Below the pieces are notes generated by a model. That model saw only the letters and a program-made list of their open reading frames with translations. It had not been told where the DNA came from and did not search any database. Shown here one piece after another: positions 15,166 to 28,717 of a stretch of DNA of 60,000 bases (positions within the stretch are counted from its first letter, which is position 1; every line of letters starts with the position of its first letter). This DNA is from Anaeromyces robustus (Eukaryota > Neocallimastigomycota > Neocallimastigomycetes > Neocallimastigales > Neocallimastigaceae): the NCBI GenBank assembly GCA_002104895.1, contig MCFG01000007.1, positions 177,501 to 237,500 on the forward strand. The letters are read 5' to 3'. The translations under genes and the position numbers were made by a program.

Positions 15166-16267
15166 ATATTATTTTTAATGATCTTACAAATTAGAGCTTT
15201 AGGTGGTAAAGTTAGTGAAAAAGATCATTGGGATGAATCTTGTACTCATTTAATTATTAAAGAACCTAATAGAGGTGAAAAATATTTAGCTGCCATTGCT
15301 TCTGGTATTTGGTAAAATATTTTTTAAATAATTATATACATAAAAAAAAAAAAAAAAAAAAAAAAATAGAGTATAATAATATAGTATATAAATATAAATA
15401 AATGTTATATATTATAAAATATATAATAAACATTATATAAATATTATATAATATATTCTATAAATTTAAATATAAAAATTTATTTTAATATTAATATTAA
15501 TATTAATATTTTATTTTATTTTATTTTTATTTAATTTGATTATTTTTTTTTTAGGGTTCTTAAACCAGAATATATGGAAGAAAGTATAAATCAAGGAAGA
15601 TTTGTAAATGAAGAAGATTATGAATGGGGAAGAAGCTCAAGTGATAGTAATTATTATATAATATAATATATTATATATTATATAATTTTTAAATAATAAT
15701 GTATTATAAATATTTTATATAAATTAGGTAATATTGCTAAAGCAGCACCACGATGGAGATTAAAACTTGAAAATTTCACTAGACCTATAGAAGAAAAATT
15801 TCAAGGTAGTTTTGAAGGATGGGATATTTTATTAATGGTAGATTCTAAAAAAAGAGAAGGATTTACTAGACTTCTTAAAGCAGGAAAAGGAAAAGTAACC
15901 ATATTAAAAAATTCATTACGTAATATTAAAAATAAGGTAAAAAAAAAAAACAAAACAAAACAAAACAAAACAATAATAATGATAATGATAATAATAATAA
16001 AAGTATAAAATAAAAATAAAAATAAAAAAAAAAATAAAAATATATTAAATTAAAATTGGTTATATATATATAATTAATAAAATGATATTTAATTTATCAA
16101 TAATTTTTTTTTATTTTCTTTTTATTTCTATTATTTAATTCAGTTTAATATAATATAATTTAATTTAATATTTTAATTATTAATATTACTAATTATACTC
16201 ATAAAATAAAATATTTATTTTATAATATTTAATATTATATAATTATACTTTTTAATTAATCAACAAA

Positions 16268-16302
<35 letters not shown>

Positions 16303-16474
16303 ATAGGAATATACTCATTTCTTTATTGATGGTACTACAAGAAATCGTTTAAAAGATTTATCTTCACTTTCCTATCTTATTGAAAGGAATATTCAATGTT
16401 ATGATGCTCAATATATTGCTGAATATTTAATCTCACCAAATCCACAATCAAGTCGATTTGAAATTAAAATATAA
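7101..16474 (+). CDS. TOPBP1: TopBP1/Dpb11/Rad4-like multi-BRCT checkpoint scaffold (28 exons, three AT-AC introns)
   Basis: Exons: 7101-7301, 7546-7653, 7763-7855, 8057-8123, 8383-8474, 8664-8754, 8924-8962, 9065-9350, 9631-10216, 10321-10421, 10647-10716, 10930-10999, 11185-11265, 11474-11622, 11726-11813, 11962-12051, 12186-12232, 12377-12563, 12763-12851, 12976-13458, 13597-13666, 13869-14147, 14376-14510, 14717-14983, 15188-15311, 15555-15646, 15728-15936, 16307-16474. These join in one frame to 1453 residues (human TopBP1 is about 1520). Eight BRCT repeats lie at roughly 55-128, 142-220, 271-360, 505-580, 602-695, 768-866, 1235-1322 and 1355-1440; each pairs a THLI/THYI-type strand with a late Trp (for example CTHLIVE and NPRWFTDC). 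KHVPENDYPHTYNP after BRCT6 and CTHLIIKEP...EDYEWG in BRCT7 are TopBP1-specific. The family scaffolds replication initiation and ATR checkpoint activation by binding phosphoproteins in the nucleus. No BRCT0 was seen. Linkers are Asn-rich, and the N-terminus carries four copies of a six-residue MSEEKN-type repeat. Introns 5, 18 and 24 are AT-AC. Confidence 0.9.
8475..8663 (+). other. AT-AC (U12-type) intron 5 of the TopBP1-like gene
   Basis: Starts ATATCCTT (8475) and ends AC (8663). TTCCTTAAC at 8644-8652 matches the U12 branch-site consensus and sits about 12 nt before the end, the classical minor-intron spacing. Removing it is phase 0 and joins CTHLIVE to KPNGRKYEYA, restoring an unbroken BRCT2; no GT-AG alternative does this. 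Confidence 0.9.
11042..11100 (+). repeat. Poly-T run of about 59 in intron 12
   Basis: An uninterrupted T run fills part of the 11000-11184 intron. It is the longest homopolymer in the window and is likely length-variable and assembly-sensitive. Confidence 0.9.
12564..12762 (+). other. AT-AC (U12-type) intron 18 of the TopBP1-like gene
   Basis: Starts ATATCCTT (12564); TTCCTTAACT at 12701-12710 is a full match to the U12 branch-site consensus; ends AC (12761-12762). Removal is phase 1 and joins CTHYIH to GVRAKESF in BRCT6. The branch site lies about 54 nt from the 3' end, longer than usual for minor introns; no AC or AG dinucleotide occurs between the branch site and the inferred end. Confidence 0.83.
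14164..14251 (+). repeat. (TAT)n microsatellite in intron 22
   Basis: About 29 TAT/ATT triplets inside the intron 14148-14375. Read through, it would encode poly-Tyr, so the frame crossing it is intron translation rather than protein. Confidence 0.85.
14984..15187 (+). other. AT-AC (U12-type) intron 24 of the TopBP1-like gene
   Basis: Starts ATATCCTTTT (14984); TCCTTAAC at 15115-15122 is the branch-site match; ends TTAC (15187). Removal is phase 1 and joins LYAK to KIRALGGKV at the start of BRCT7. The branch site is about 66 nt from the 3' end; a (TA)n tract between them could fold and shorten the real distance. Confidence 0.82.
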
Positions 16475-18917
16475 TATTTTTTTTTTTTTAAAAAAGAAAA
16501 AAGAAAAAAGAAAAAAAAAATTGAAATAAATAATTAAATTAATGTTTTTTATATAAACCAAAAAAAAAAAAAAAGAATAATAATAATTTTTCTTTCTTTC
16601 TTTTTCTTTTTTTCTAGTATTTATAATTAAAATAATTATAAATCAATTTAATAAAATTACAATAAAATTACAATAAAATAAAATAAAATAAAATAAAATG
16701 AAATATTGTTTTTAAAAAAAAAAAAAGTAATATTATATAATAATAATAATAATTGATAATTGATAATAATAATAAGAAATCTTTTAATTAAAATTTAAAC
16801 TTTTATGTTTTAAAATTTAAAATTCCAAATTTGATTTTATTAATTAAATTTAATAATAATTAAAATTATTGAAATTCATTGAAATTTAGTTTGAAATTAT
16901 TAGTTACATTATTAGTTACATTTCTTATTTACATTAATGTAATTATAATTACAGATTACAGGATGTATGTTAATCAATATGATGTAACCAAAATTTAATC
17001 ATTGTAACCATAATGATTACTAATTAAAAAAAATAGTAATTAAATAATTAAATAAATAAAATCAATGAATAAATAAATAATTAACTAAATAAATAACTAA
17101 ATAAATCAATGAATGAATAGATAAATAAAAAATTTCATGATTTTTTTTTTATTTATTTATAAATAAATTAAACTTGATTTATTTATATATTATTTTAATA
17201 ATAAATCATTTTATAAATAAATAGTTATTATTATTATATTAGTAATTAAAATTATTTATTTATTTATTTTATTTATTTACATTTATTTACTTATTCAAGA
17301 TTTATTTATTTATTTATTTATTTATTTATTAATTTTATTTATATTTATTTATTTAATTCATTATTCATTAACATTTATTTATTTATTTATATTTATTTAT
17401 TTATATATTTATTTATTTATTTATTATATTTATTTATTTATTTATTAATTATTAAATTAAAAAATGAATAATAAATTTTATTTTATTAAAAGAACAATAT
17501 AATTAGTAATTATATTACAATATATAATAGCAATATATTAATTTATATTATTATATATATCTATAAATAATTAATAATTAATAATAAGTAAATTATTAAA
17601 TTATTAATTATTTAAAATTATTAAAATTTTATAAAAAATGAAAATCAAATAAAATAAAGGAAAAAATTATTATTAATTATCATAATTTATTTAATTTTTA
17701 TTTATTCATTCATTTATTTATAATGAAATATCCTTAAACTTATTTATTTATTCATTTATTAAATTATAATTAAATTAAAAAATTTATTTAATTTTATATT
17801 TATATATTAATTTATTTTTAATAGTTAAAAAAAATTTTTTTCTGTTTTTTTTCGTATATTTGAGTGGCATTAAATCCGCATTTTATTGATAATATATTAC
17901 AATATATTGTAATATATAGTTATTAATTATATTTTTAAAATGTAAATAGTTTAATTTTTAATAGATTTTTTTTTAATTGATTTTTTTTTATTTTTTTTTT
18001 TAAAATTTCTTTATTATTATTATTAATAATATAATATATTAAAGTATATTATAATATATTATATTAAAAATTTTAAATTAACGAATGGATGAATTATATT
18101 CTAATATATGGTAAATTATCTATTACCATATATTATTATATATTTAAATCAATTTTTTTTTTTTTTTTTTTAAAAAAAAGTTTTCATATAAAAAGATTTA
18201 AAAATGTAGTTTAAAAAAAAAAATTTTTTTTTTATTTTGGTATTTTTTTTATTTTTAATTATTTTAATTATTTACATTTTTTACTAATTTTATTATAAAT
18301 GTTTTTTTTACTTGTAATGTTTTATAAAAAAATAAATTTTTAAATTTTTTAAAAAAAAAAAATAATAATAATAAATAATAAAACAATTTTAATTTTAAAG
18401 TGATAAAATTTACAATAAAATAGTGCTATAAAACATAAAAATCACAGAACCATATTATAAAGAAAAAAAATTTTTTTATAAGAAAATTAAAAAAATAAAT
18501 AATATAATAATAATTTATAATTAAATTTAAATAATAGTGTCATTATTAAAGAATAATTTTAATAAAAATTTCAAAAAAAAAATAATATAAATATCATAGA
18601 TATAAATATAAAAATAAACTTTATTTAGAAAATATTTTTTATCGATATAATTTATGTTATATTTTTTTCTTAACAAATTAAATTATAATAAAAAAATTCA
18701 AATAGAAAAAGTATACTTGAAAAGAAAAATTCCTTTAATATTTAAAATAATATAATAATATAAAAAGAAAAAATATTTAATTATCAGTTCTTCAAGTGTT
18801 TATTTATTTAAACAAAATAACTTATTACCTAAATTATTTCTTAAAATAATTATAAAATATAAAATATAAAATATAATAAAATAAAATAAAATAAAATAAA
18901 ATAAAAAATAATTAAAA
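16475..18917. other. Intergenic region between TopBP1-like and GCL genes
   Basis: No gene seen in about 2.4 kb. It holds (TTTA)n/(AAAT)n tracts, densest at 17040-17460, and poly-A/T runs. Both neighbours read rightwards, so its right end should hold the GCL promoter; an AAAATA-type repeat (18880-18905) abuts the start codon. Confidence 0.75.
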
Positions 18918-21900
18918 ATGGGTTTACTTAGTCTTGGTACACCAATGACTTGGGATGATGCTAAAAAGCATTCAGACTTTATTCATGGTCATGGTATTAC
19001 ACAATTTTTAAATGTATGGGATAAAGTCAGTAAGACTAAAAAGGATTCAAATGGATTACTTTGGGGAGATGAGGTATTTATTTAAAATAAATAAATGTAT
19101 ATATGTTAATAGCATATTATCGTAGTTTTAATAATAATAATGATATCATATATTATAAGTAATATATTTAGTTCTTATTGATAAAGATAATTATAATTAT
19201 CATAATAGTCATTAAAAAAAATTAGAATTTACATTTAATTTATATTTTAAATTAATAAAAAATTTTAATAAAAAAAAATACAGAAATGTTGTTTACCCCA
19301 CTAAAAAATTTTTTTTTATTTATCAAATATTCAAAATAAATAGATTGAATATTCTGTTGTAAATATTGATAAAGATAATAAAGTTGCAAGATTAAGTTTA
19401 AATGCTGCAGGTGTATTAGCTGATCTTCAGGAAGATGAATTATTAGAGTAAATATTTTATTTAAAAAAAAAATTATAAATATATATATATATTATATTAA
19501 TATTAATAAATATTATTATATGTTATTTTTTATTATAATAATATTTATTTATTATAATAATATTTTTTTTATTTATTTTATTTTATTTATTTTCATTTAA
19601 ATATTTAAAAAAATAACTTTTAATAATAATTTTTTTATTTTATTTTTATTTTTTTTTATTATTTTATTTTATTATATTATTTATATTTCATTTTTGTATA
19701 TTTAGAGAAAATTATGAAGCTTCATGGAAACCAGAATATGCTAAATATATGATTGAAGGTACTCCAGGATTCCCTTATGGTTCAAAATTATCAGATTTAT
19801 TAAAAGTAGAAGATAATATGAAATTAAGACGTAAATTAATTCGTGAAAAATTAGGTAAAAATGATATTGTTGTATCTATAACAGCTTTTCCAACTTTAGG
19901 AGCACCTGATTTTCTTTATCCAAATCATTTTCATCCAAATCCAGATCCAAAACTTATTTCATTATCTCCAGAAATTTTAAAAAATTTAAATGCTGATCCA
20001 AATTATGAAAATCATTTAACTTTAGAAGAAATTTTAAATAATATGAAACCTTCTTTCAGTCAAAGTCTTTTTATACCCGATCAAGCTATTACTGATCATG
20101 CTCGTTTCCCAACTTTAACTGCTAATATTCGTCAACGTCGTGGAAGTAAAGTTGCCATAAATCTTCCAATTTATAGAGATAATTTAACACCTCAACCATT
20201 TAAAGAACCTTTACCTGAATCTATTGCTAGTATTGTTGAACGTTATGGTAATATTAATAATATTAATAATAATAAAAATAATGATATTTCCATTTTATAT
20301 TCCCCTTCAACTTCTTCAGGATCAGATAATGGTAGTAATAGTGATTCTGAAAGTTTATATTGTCATTCTCTTAATAATGATCCAATAACTGAAGAACAAC
20401 ATCAACATCAACATCAAGGTCAACAACAACAACAACAACAACCAGGAAAACAACAACAATCTACAAAAATTTCTTTACCGGATGCTATTTTACCATCAAA
20501 AGAAAATCATGTTTATTTAGATTGTATGTGTTTTGGTATGGGTTGTTCATGTCTTCAAGTTACTTTTCAAGCTTCTGATATTCAAGATGCTCGTTATATT
20601 TATGATGCTTTAGCACCAATAACACCTATTCTTTTAGCACTTACTGCAGGAGCTCCAGCATATAAAGGATATCTTGTAGATACAGATTGTCGTTGGAATG
20701 TTATATCTGGTAGTGTTGATGATCGTAATCCAATTGAAAGAGGATTAAGAGAAGCTAAACCAGGAGAAACCAAAGAAAATGGTGAACCTTTCCAAAGAAT
20801 TAATAAATCAAGATATGATTCTATTGATAGTTATTTATCTGTAGGACCAGATTATACTTCTCCATCCTTCCAATCATCTTCTAAAAGTCCAAAAGCTTCC
20901 AATGATTATTTCAAAGAAAAATATAATGATATTAAATTAACTTATGATGAATCTATTTATCAAAATTTAATTCATCATAATATAGATGAATTATTAGCAA
21001 AACATATTGCCCATCTTTTTATACGTGAACCATTAGTTATCTTTAATGAATTATTAATTCAAGATGATGAAAATAGTACAGATCATTTTGAAAATATACA
21101 ATCTACCAATTGGCAAACTTTAAGATTTAAACCACCACCACCAAATTCTGAAATTGGATGGCGTATTGAATTTAGAAGTATGGAAGTTCAATTAACTGAT
21201 TTTGCTAATGCTGCTTTTTCCATTTTCCTTTTATTACTTACACGTACTATAAAAGCATTGAATTTAAACTTTTATATACCAATATCAAAAATTGATGAAA
21301 ATATGCAAGTGGCCCAAGTTAGAGATGCTGCTAGAACAAAAAAATTCTGGTTTAGAAGACATATTCTTCCAGTTCAAAAGGAAGGAATAGCTGATAATGA
21401 AGAAGAAATAGATTCCTATGAATTAATGACTATAGATCAAATTATTAATGGTTTTAAAGATGAAAAAGGTACTTTCCCAGGACTTTTATGTCTTATATGT
21501 GAATATCTTTCTAAATCAAGAATTGAAAAAGAAACTCTTGAACAATTAAATCGTTATATTAATTTCATTTCTAAAAGAGCAAGTGGTGAATTAGTTACTG
21601 ATGCTGTATGGATAAGAGATTTCATTACACATCATAAAGATTATCAACATGATAGTAAAGTACATTCTTCTATTGTTTATGATCTTATGAATTTATTAGA
21701 AGGTGTAAATCAACATCAACCCGAAAGTTTATTAAAATTAATTAGAAATGTAGGAGTATGTGGATTATTTAATGAAGAAGAAAAGAAGAAATATGAAAAA
21801 GAAATTAAAGAAAAATTAAAAGAAATTTCTCAACTTCAAAAATTAAATAATAATAATAATAATGAATATAATAATGATAATAATAATGAAATAGAAGAAG

Positions 21901-22154
21901 ATAATAATAATAATAATAATAATTCAACTATAAATCCATTAAAAAAGAGATTATTTAAATCATTAAATAATTGTTATTCTAAAAAAGCAAAACATCTTAT
22001 AGAAGAAAATGAAAAAGAAAAAGGAGAAGAAGAAATCAAATTAATAGAAACTAATAATATTAATAATAATAATGCTTCAACATCTTCATCACCTTCATCA
22101 GTATTACCTAAATCTAATATTATAAATACATCAGATATGAGATGTTTTAGATAA
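18918..22154 (+). CDS. GCLC: Glutamate-cysteine ligase, catalytic subunit
   Basis: Three exons: 18918-19073, 19344-19447 and 19706-22154; 902 residues. Catalyses ATP-dependent joining of L-glutamate and L-cysteine, the first and rate-limiting step of glutathione synthesis, in the cytosol. Family hallmarks: N-terminal MGLLSLGTPMTWDDAKKH, then MIEGTPGFPYG (about 102-112), SITAFPTLGAPDF, DHARFPTLTANIRQRRG, VYLDCMCFGMGCSCLQVT, LALTAGAPAYKGYLVDTDCRW (GCL core) and ERGLREA. It is much longer than the human enzyme (about 637) because of an Asn/Ser/Gln/His-rich insert at about 265-345 and a charged, Asn-rich C-terminal tail (last 110 residues or so); both are low-complexity and probably disordered. 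Start chosen because MGLLSLG is the conserved N-terminus. All introns are ordinary GT-AG. Confidence 0.96.
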
Positions 22155-22250
22155 ATATTATAAATATTATATATATATATCTATTTATAAAAAGATTTAT
22201 AATAAATTTATGTAAATTTATTTTAAAAATGATATTCATAATGTAGATTG

Positions 22251-22282
<32 letters not shown>

Positions 22283-23248
22283 ATAAGAATTTTTTAGGAT
22301 ATAAATAATAATCATATTATCTCGTAATCATAATTATAATAATATAATAATAATCATAATAATTAATTAAATAATTATTTTAATTTTTTTTTCATCTTTT
22401 CATATTTCTATAATTTTATTAATTTATTAAAAAATTTTTTAATTCTCTTTCTATTTCTCTTTCTATTACAAATTGCTAAAAAAGCAAAAACGAAAAAAAA
22501 AACGAAAATACAAAAAATAAATAAAAATAAAAAAAAAATAAGAATAAAAAATTTGATCAAAAATATAACCGTCATAATTATTATTATTATTTTTTTTACT
22601 TTCTTAGTAAAATAACTTTTTTTAAAGATTTAAATAAATAAATAATTAATTAATTAAATAAATAATATAAAGAAAAAAAACGTATTTATATAAAAGTATT
22701 ATGTATATACATCTATATATATTTTTTATTTTATTTTTTGGTTTATTTTATGAGTAATTTTATTTATAATTTTGTTTAAAATTTTATTTTATTTTATTTT
22801 ATTTTAAAGAATTAGGGTGTTTTTTTTTTTTTTTTTTAATTATACTATATAATAAATACATTTAATGAATAAATAAATGAATAAATAAATAAATTAAATA
22901 AATAAATTAAATAACAATAATTATATTTAAATAAATAAATAAATAAATAATAAATAAATAAATGTATAAAATAAATAAATAAATAATTAATTAATAAATA
23001 AATAAATAAATAATTAATTAATAAATAAATAAATAAATAATAAATAAATAATTAATTAATTAATTAAATAAAAATAATTATATTTAAATAAATAAACAAA
23101 TAAATGTATAAAATAAAATTTAATATTTAATATTTAATATTTGATTTAATTAATAAACAATTTTTAAGGGATAAAAAAAAAGAGGGATTATATAACACAA
23201 AAAAAAAAAATTTTTTTTTTATATTATATTTAATATAGATTTTTATTA

Positions 23249-23283
<35 letters not shown>

Positions 23284-24365
23284 AATCATGTTATTATTAA
23301 TGCTTCAATAGAAAAAAATTGTGGAATTATATCCGTAGATAAAAATTTACATTACATAATTACATTTATTACGTTATACGTTATACATTGCATTTTATAA
23401 AATTTTAATATATTATAAAATTATATAAAATTTTAAAACATAATAAAATCATTGATATTTTAATATAATAGGTAATTATAATATTTTATAATAAAAAAAA
23501 AAAAGAACATTTTATGAAATATTAAAATATATATACAAAAATAATACTTTATATTTACTTATATATAAATAAAATAATAAAGATAAATAAATAAATATTT
23601 TATACATATTTTATATATTTTATATTATATTATATATATTATATATTATATATATTATAAATTATTGAAACTTTTTTTTTAATAATAATATTTAATAAAT
23701 GCTTTTTTTTTAAAAAAATTTAAATGAACAATAATTTAAAGTAATCAGTAATTATTATAAATTAATTTTTCGTTTTTATTTTTTAATTTTTTTTTTATTC
23801 ATTAGTATTTATATTAATAATTAAAAATATCATACTTATTGTTAATTTATTTAAGATTTAGTTTTAGGTTATATATACAATATTTTATTAAAACTAACCA
23901 TTATTTAACATAACATATATTTTTTATTTTACAATAATAATAATTATTACTTTTTAAATAATGCTAAAATAAAATATAATATACAATATATAATTACTGA
24001 TATTATATATTTTAGAATATTCTTTTTATGTTTTTAAGTGCAAAAAAATTATAGAAGAATATTCTTCTATAATTTTTTTTGTTTTATTTAATTTTTAAAT
24101 CATTAAAAAAAAAAAAAGAAAAAGAAAAATATATTTGAAAAGATTAATAAGATATATGTATCGATATTGTATTACTATGTAATAATTATGAACTCTTAAT
24201 TTATGATGTTCTAACGAAAAAAAAAAAAAAACGAAATTGGTTAATAGTTTATAATATGTAAAAAAAAAATAATAATAATTAATATTATAAAGAAATTTTT
24301 GATGAATAATTTTTATTTTAGTATATATTGATATACTAATTGATATAGGATTTTGAATTAATTAA
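22155..24365. other. Convergent intergenic region, GCL / receptor genes
   Basis: No gene. Contains poly-A near 22262-22282, a long block of AAAT/TAAT-type repeats (about 22860-23110), (ATT)n near 23250-23280 and the 38-nt palindrome listed separately. Confidence 0.75.
24042..24079. repeat. Perfect 38-nt palindrome downstream of the receptor gene
   Basis: Left arm 24042-24060 (core ATTATAGAAGAAT) and right arm 24061-24079 are exact reverse complements with no spacer. It lies about 290 nt past the receptor stop codon in a convergent spacer. It could be a 3'-end hairpin or the remnant of a small inverted-repeat element. Confidence 0.85.
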
Positions 24366-24570
24366 TTAACTAATAATAATATTTTTTGTTTTTCTGACAG
24401 TTGGATCCATTATACCATATATAATTAATATTTTTGATCCTACAAAAATTAAATTTGTTATTAAAGGTATAATATTTAATAATACCATCGTTATTATATA
24501 AGAATATGTATTGGTCATGATATCAAATACAGTTAAAAAGCAAAGTGATAACTAATTATTTTTTATTAAT

Positions 24571-24608
<38 letters not shown>

Positions 24609-27600
24609 AAGTTTTTTTATTTTTTAATTTTTTATTCATTAATTTATAAATTTATATATCCTTTTTACCATAACACTAGATATTAATGAAGATATATATA
24701 TTTTTCTGGACTTATATATATAAATTTTAAAATAACAAAAATAATAATTAATTAAATATTATAAAAAATAAATAATTGTGAAATAATTATAAAAAAAACA
24801 AATAAATAAATAAATAATTCTATATTTTATTTACTTCATTGAATTGATCAGGAACTAAATTATAATAATAAATAAAAGATAAAATATAATAAAATTTTAG
24901 TATATATATATAAATATAAATATAAATATATATAGAAAAAAATATTTTTTATTTAATAAAATATGATATATATTTACTTTTTCTTCCTTGATATGAAATA
25001 ATAATTGACATTAATAATAAAATATAATCAATTAAAAATATCGTTATTAAAAGGTATTCTTTTCCACATGAACATACATTAATATTAACATTTCCAATAT
25101 CATCATTATATATAGTTTTTTGAGTAACACCTTTATTAGTAATTCCCCATATTATCAATAAAATAAATTGCATTATTGGAATTATTGAATATGTAATATT
25201 ATAACTATGACTTTTCATTAATTTATTATTATTATATATATTTATAATTATTTCTGATTTAATGGTATAAGAACATATAAATAATGTTATCTTTTATTTA
25301 TTTATATATTTAAAATAATAGAAAATAAAATTAAAAAAAAAAAAAAAAGAAAAATTTTTTTAATATTAATTCTAGTAATATGATTTTTTTTCCTTTTTTT
25401 TTTAAAAAATAATTATACTTTATTTTTTTATACTTACTCCTATTATCATTGCAACCACTCTAGCAATACATCTATATTTTACATTATTTCCTATCCAAAA
25501 ATCAACTGAAATATCTAATATCATACTAGATAATATTAAATATATCATGAATTTCATACCTGATATTTGAATATATCTATTTTTATGATTTCTAAAAAAT
25601 TTTTTTTTTTTTTTAATAATTGATATTAATATTATTTTAAATATATATATATATATAAATATTTAATATATATATATTTATAATGAATGTTTTTTTAATT
25701 GTTTTTATTATTTATTATATAATATCTATAAATTATAATTTTATTTTAATAATTATAGATAGAATAGAATAAAATATATATATATATTTACATTAAAACA
25801 AGTAATAATAAAATAGATTCAATTGTAAAAGATATTATTGATAAAATTGCTATAATTAATCCTTTATAGTTGGTATAAGGTATGTATGGACATTCAATGG
25901 TTGATATAGTATCTGATTTACAGTTTAAATATTTTATTTCCATTTTTTGAGTATTTGAATTACATTTACCAATTTCATATTTAATATTTTTACTATTTTT
26001 ACAATCTGGTGTTAAAATATCATCAATAATATCACAACATTCATTAACAATATCTTTAAATGAACCTTCATTGGTATTATTATGTTTATAAAAAAGATGA
26101 GCAAATAAAAGTGATATTGGTGCTTTTGATTCAAATTCATTTAATTCATAACTTAATTATATATTTTTTATTATTTTCCATTTCAATAAATTCATTGATT
26201 ATTTTTATTATTATCAAATATAAAAATATATAATAAAGGATTAATTAAAATAATAGTAATAATATATATATATATATATCCATTTTTAATAATAATTTTT
26301 ATTATATTATTAAAATAATAAATAAAGATTAATAATAATAATATATAACTTACAAATTGTTGTATGGAAACTATATAAATATTTATATATATATATATAT
26401 AAATATAAATGATATACATTAATAAATACTAATAAATAATTATAATAATATAATAACATAAATTTGTGTTGTAAAAAAAGAAAGATAATATATATATATA
26501 TATATATAACAATTTTTAAAAGAATATATGAATATATATATATATATAAATTATTTTATATTACTTGCATTGGTTTTGCAATTTTTATAGTTTCATCATA
26601 AATTTCACAATTTTCTGCATAAGTTTGATCAATACCAATATAATTTACACCTTCTGATACTTGTTTTGCAAATATTTTTTCGTTATTTTGTAATACTATT
26701 ATAATTTTATTATCATCGTCATAAGTTATCGTATTTTTTGAATAATTGGCTTGTTCATCACATTTAAGTATCTTGTTTTGTAATTGATTATTAAGATTAC
26801 TATATAATATATTATTAATTTTAATTCCTCTATCATTATCAACATCAATATGTTCAAAATAACCAACATTCATTTCTCCATTATACATAAAATAATAAGG
26901 ATTGGATCCATCTTTTCTTAATAAGGCATTACAAAATTCTTTATTGGTTTTTTTTTGTATATTTTTACATCTAATATTATTATGTATATATATATATTAA
27001 AAATAAAAAATATTAAATATATATAAATATAAATATATATAGATAGGTATAATATTCCATTCATATTATTAATTTTATATTTTTTTATATATATAATATA
27101 TATATATGATGATAAATACATATGCCCATGAACATTTTCAAATGGCTAATATCATAAAATAAAAATAATAATAATTAATAATAATTTTTTATTAATTAAT
27201 TATGATGAATAACTGATGATAAACTAATTAAAATATTAAAATTAATATATATATACACACACATATATATATACTTTTTTTTTTATATTAAATTTTGAAA
27301 TCTTACCGTTACAGATACATTTAATTCACCAAAATATGGTAGATCTTCATCTATTAAGATTTCAATAAATTCAAAAAGTTCATTTATATATTGTGATTCT
27401 TTTGAAATTACCATACCTTTATAAAAATATATAATATTAAAAAAAGGAAGTTTTTTTTTTTTTTTTTTTATTAATTTATTATTATCAATTTTTATTTTTT
27501 TTTAAATATATATTTAATATAGTATATATGATAGTTTTAATTTTAAATAATACCTACACCACCAAGATCTGAAATATTAATATATTAATATTAATATTAT

Positions 27601-28678
27601 ATTAATTTATATTATATTTTTTATTTTATTTATATTTATATTACATGTTGATCCTCCAGGGACATACTAATGTTAAATTTTATATTAATAAAAATATAAT
27701 TAAATTCAATTATAAATTATTGATAATAATTAAATTTTATGATAATAAATAGAATAAGTATATTATATTATTTTATATTTACACATAATTTAATTTCGGG
27801 TATAGGCTTGAAGGTTGTAAAAAAAAATGATATTAACATATATATAATATTATTATTATTGTTAATATGTCAAAAAAAAAAAAAAAGATATATACATATA
27901 ATAATTTTTTAAATACTATTTTAAAAACATACAAAACTGAAAACAACATCATAAAACATTCCATTAACACTAGTATTATCTAAAATTTTAATTTCATCAT
28001 AAGTAAAAGTAGGTTGTTCAGCAACTGATGTAGGATATGTTTGATTTTTCCATTTCTCTATTTGAACTTCATCTAACCAAGTATCAATCTTTTTGTAAAT
28101 TAATATTAGTATGTAACATAAAAATAAAAAATTATTTTATAAATTTTAATTTATTTATTTATTTTTTTTTTTTAATTTTTATTTTTTATAATAGTATATA
28201 TATATTTTTATGTACATATCCATTTTCCGTTATTTCTTTTAATATAGATAATTTTTGTATATTTTCATCACTACTTCTTAAACCACACTGTTTAATATTT
28301 AATTCAGGATCTTCAGTAAATATAGGAATTTTAAGAGACTGACAAAGTGTTATTAGAAATTTTGTATCTTATTTTAAAATAATATATTTAAATATATAAT
28401 TAATAAATTATTATACATGTTTATATATATATATATTATCATTATCATTATCGTTCATATATATATATATTAACATTATCACTATCATTATATATATAAT
28501 TCATTTACATATAAATATATATAAATATTTAAAAAAAAAAAAAGTATTTATAGATAAATATTACCTTCTCCATGTTTATTATATAATCTTAATCCTGGTT
28601 TTCCTGTACATTCTTTTATAATTTTTGCATATTCAAATGCTTTTTCCCATGTCCACTATTTATTTGTTTTTATTTTTT

Positions 28679-28717
<39 letters not shown>

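Noticed and set aside
24657-24665. ATATCCTTT as a further U12 donor
   Set aside because: It is on the plus strand within an intron of a minus-strand gene and has no branch site or exon partner.
24949-25218. Separate small membrane protein starting MKSHSYN
   Set aside because: It is the back half of one receptor exon; the true exon begins at 25290, where helix 3 continues in phase.
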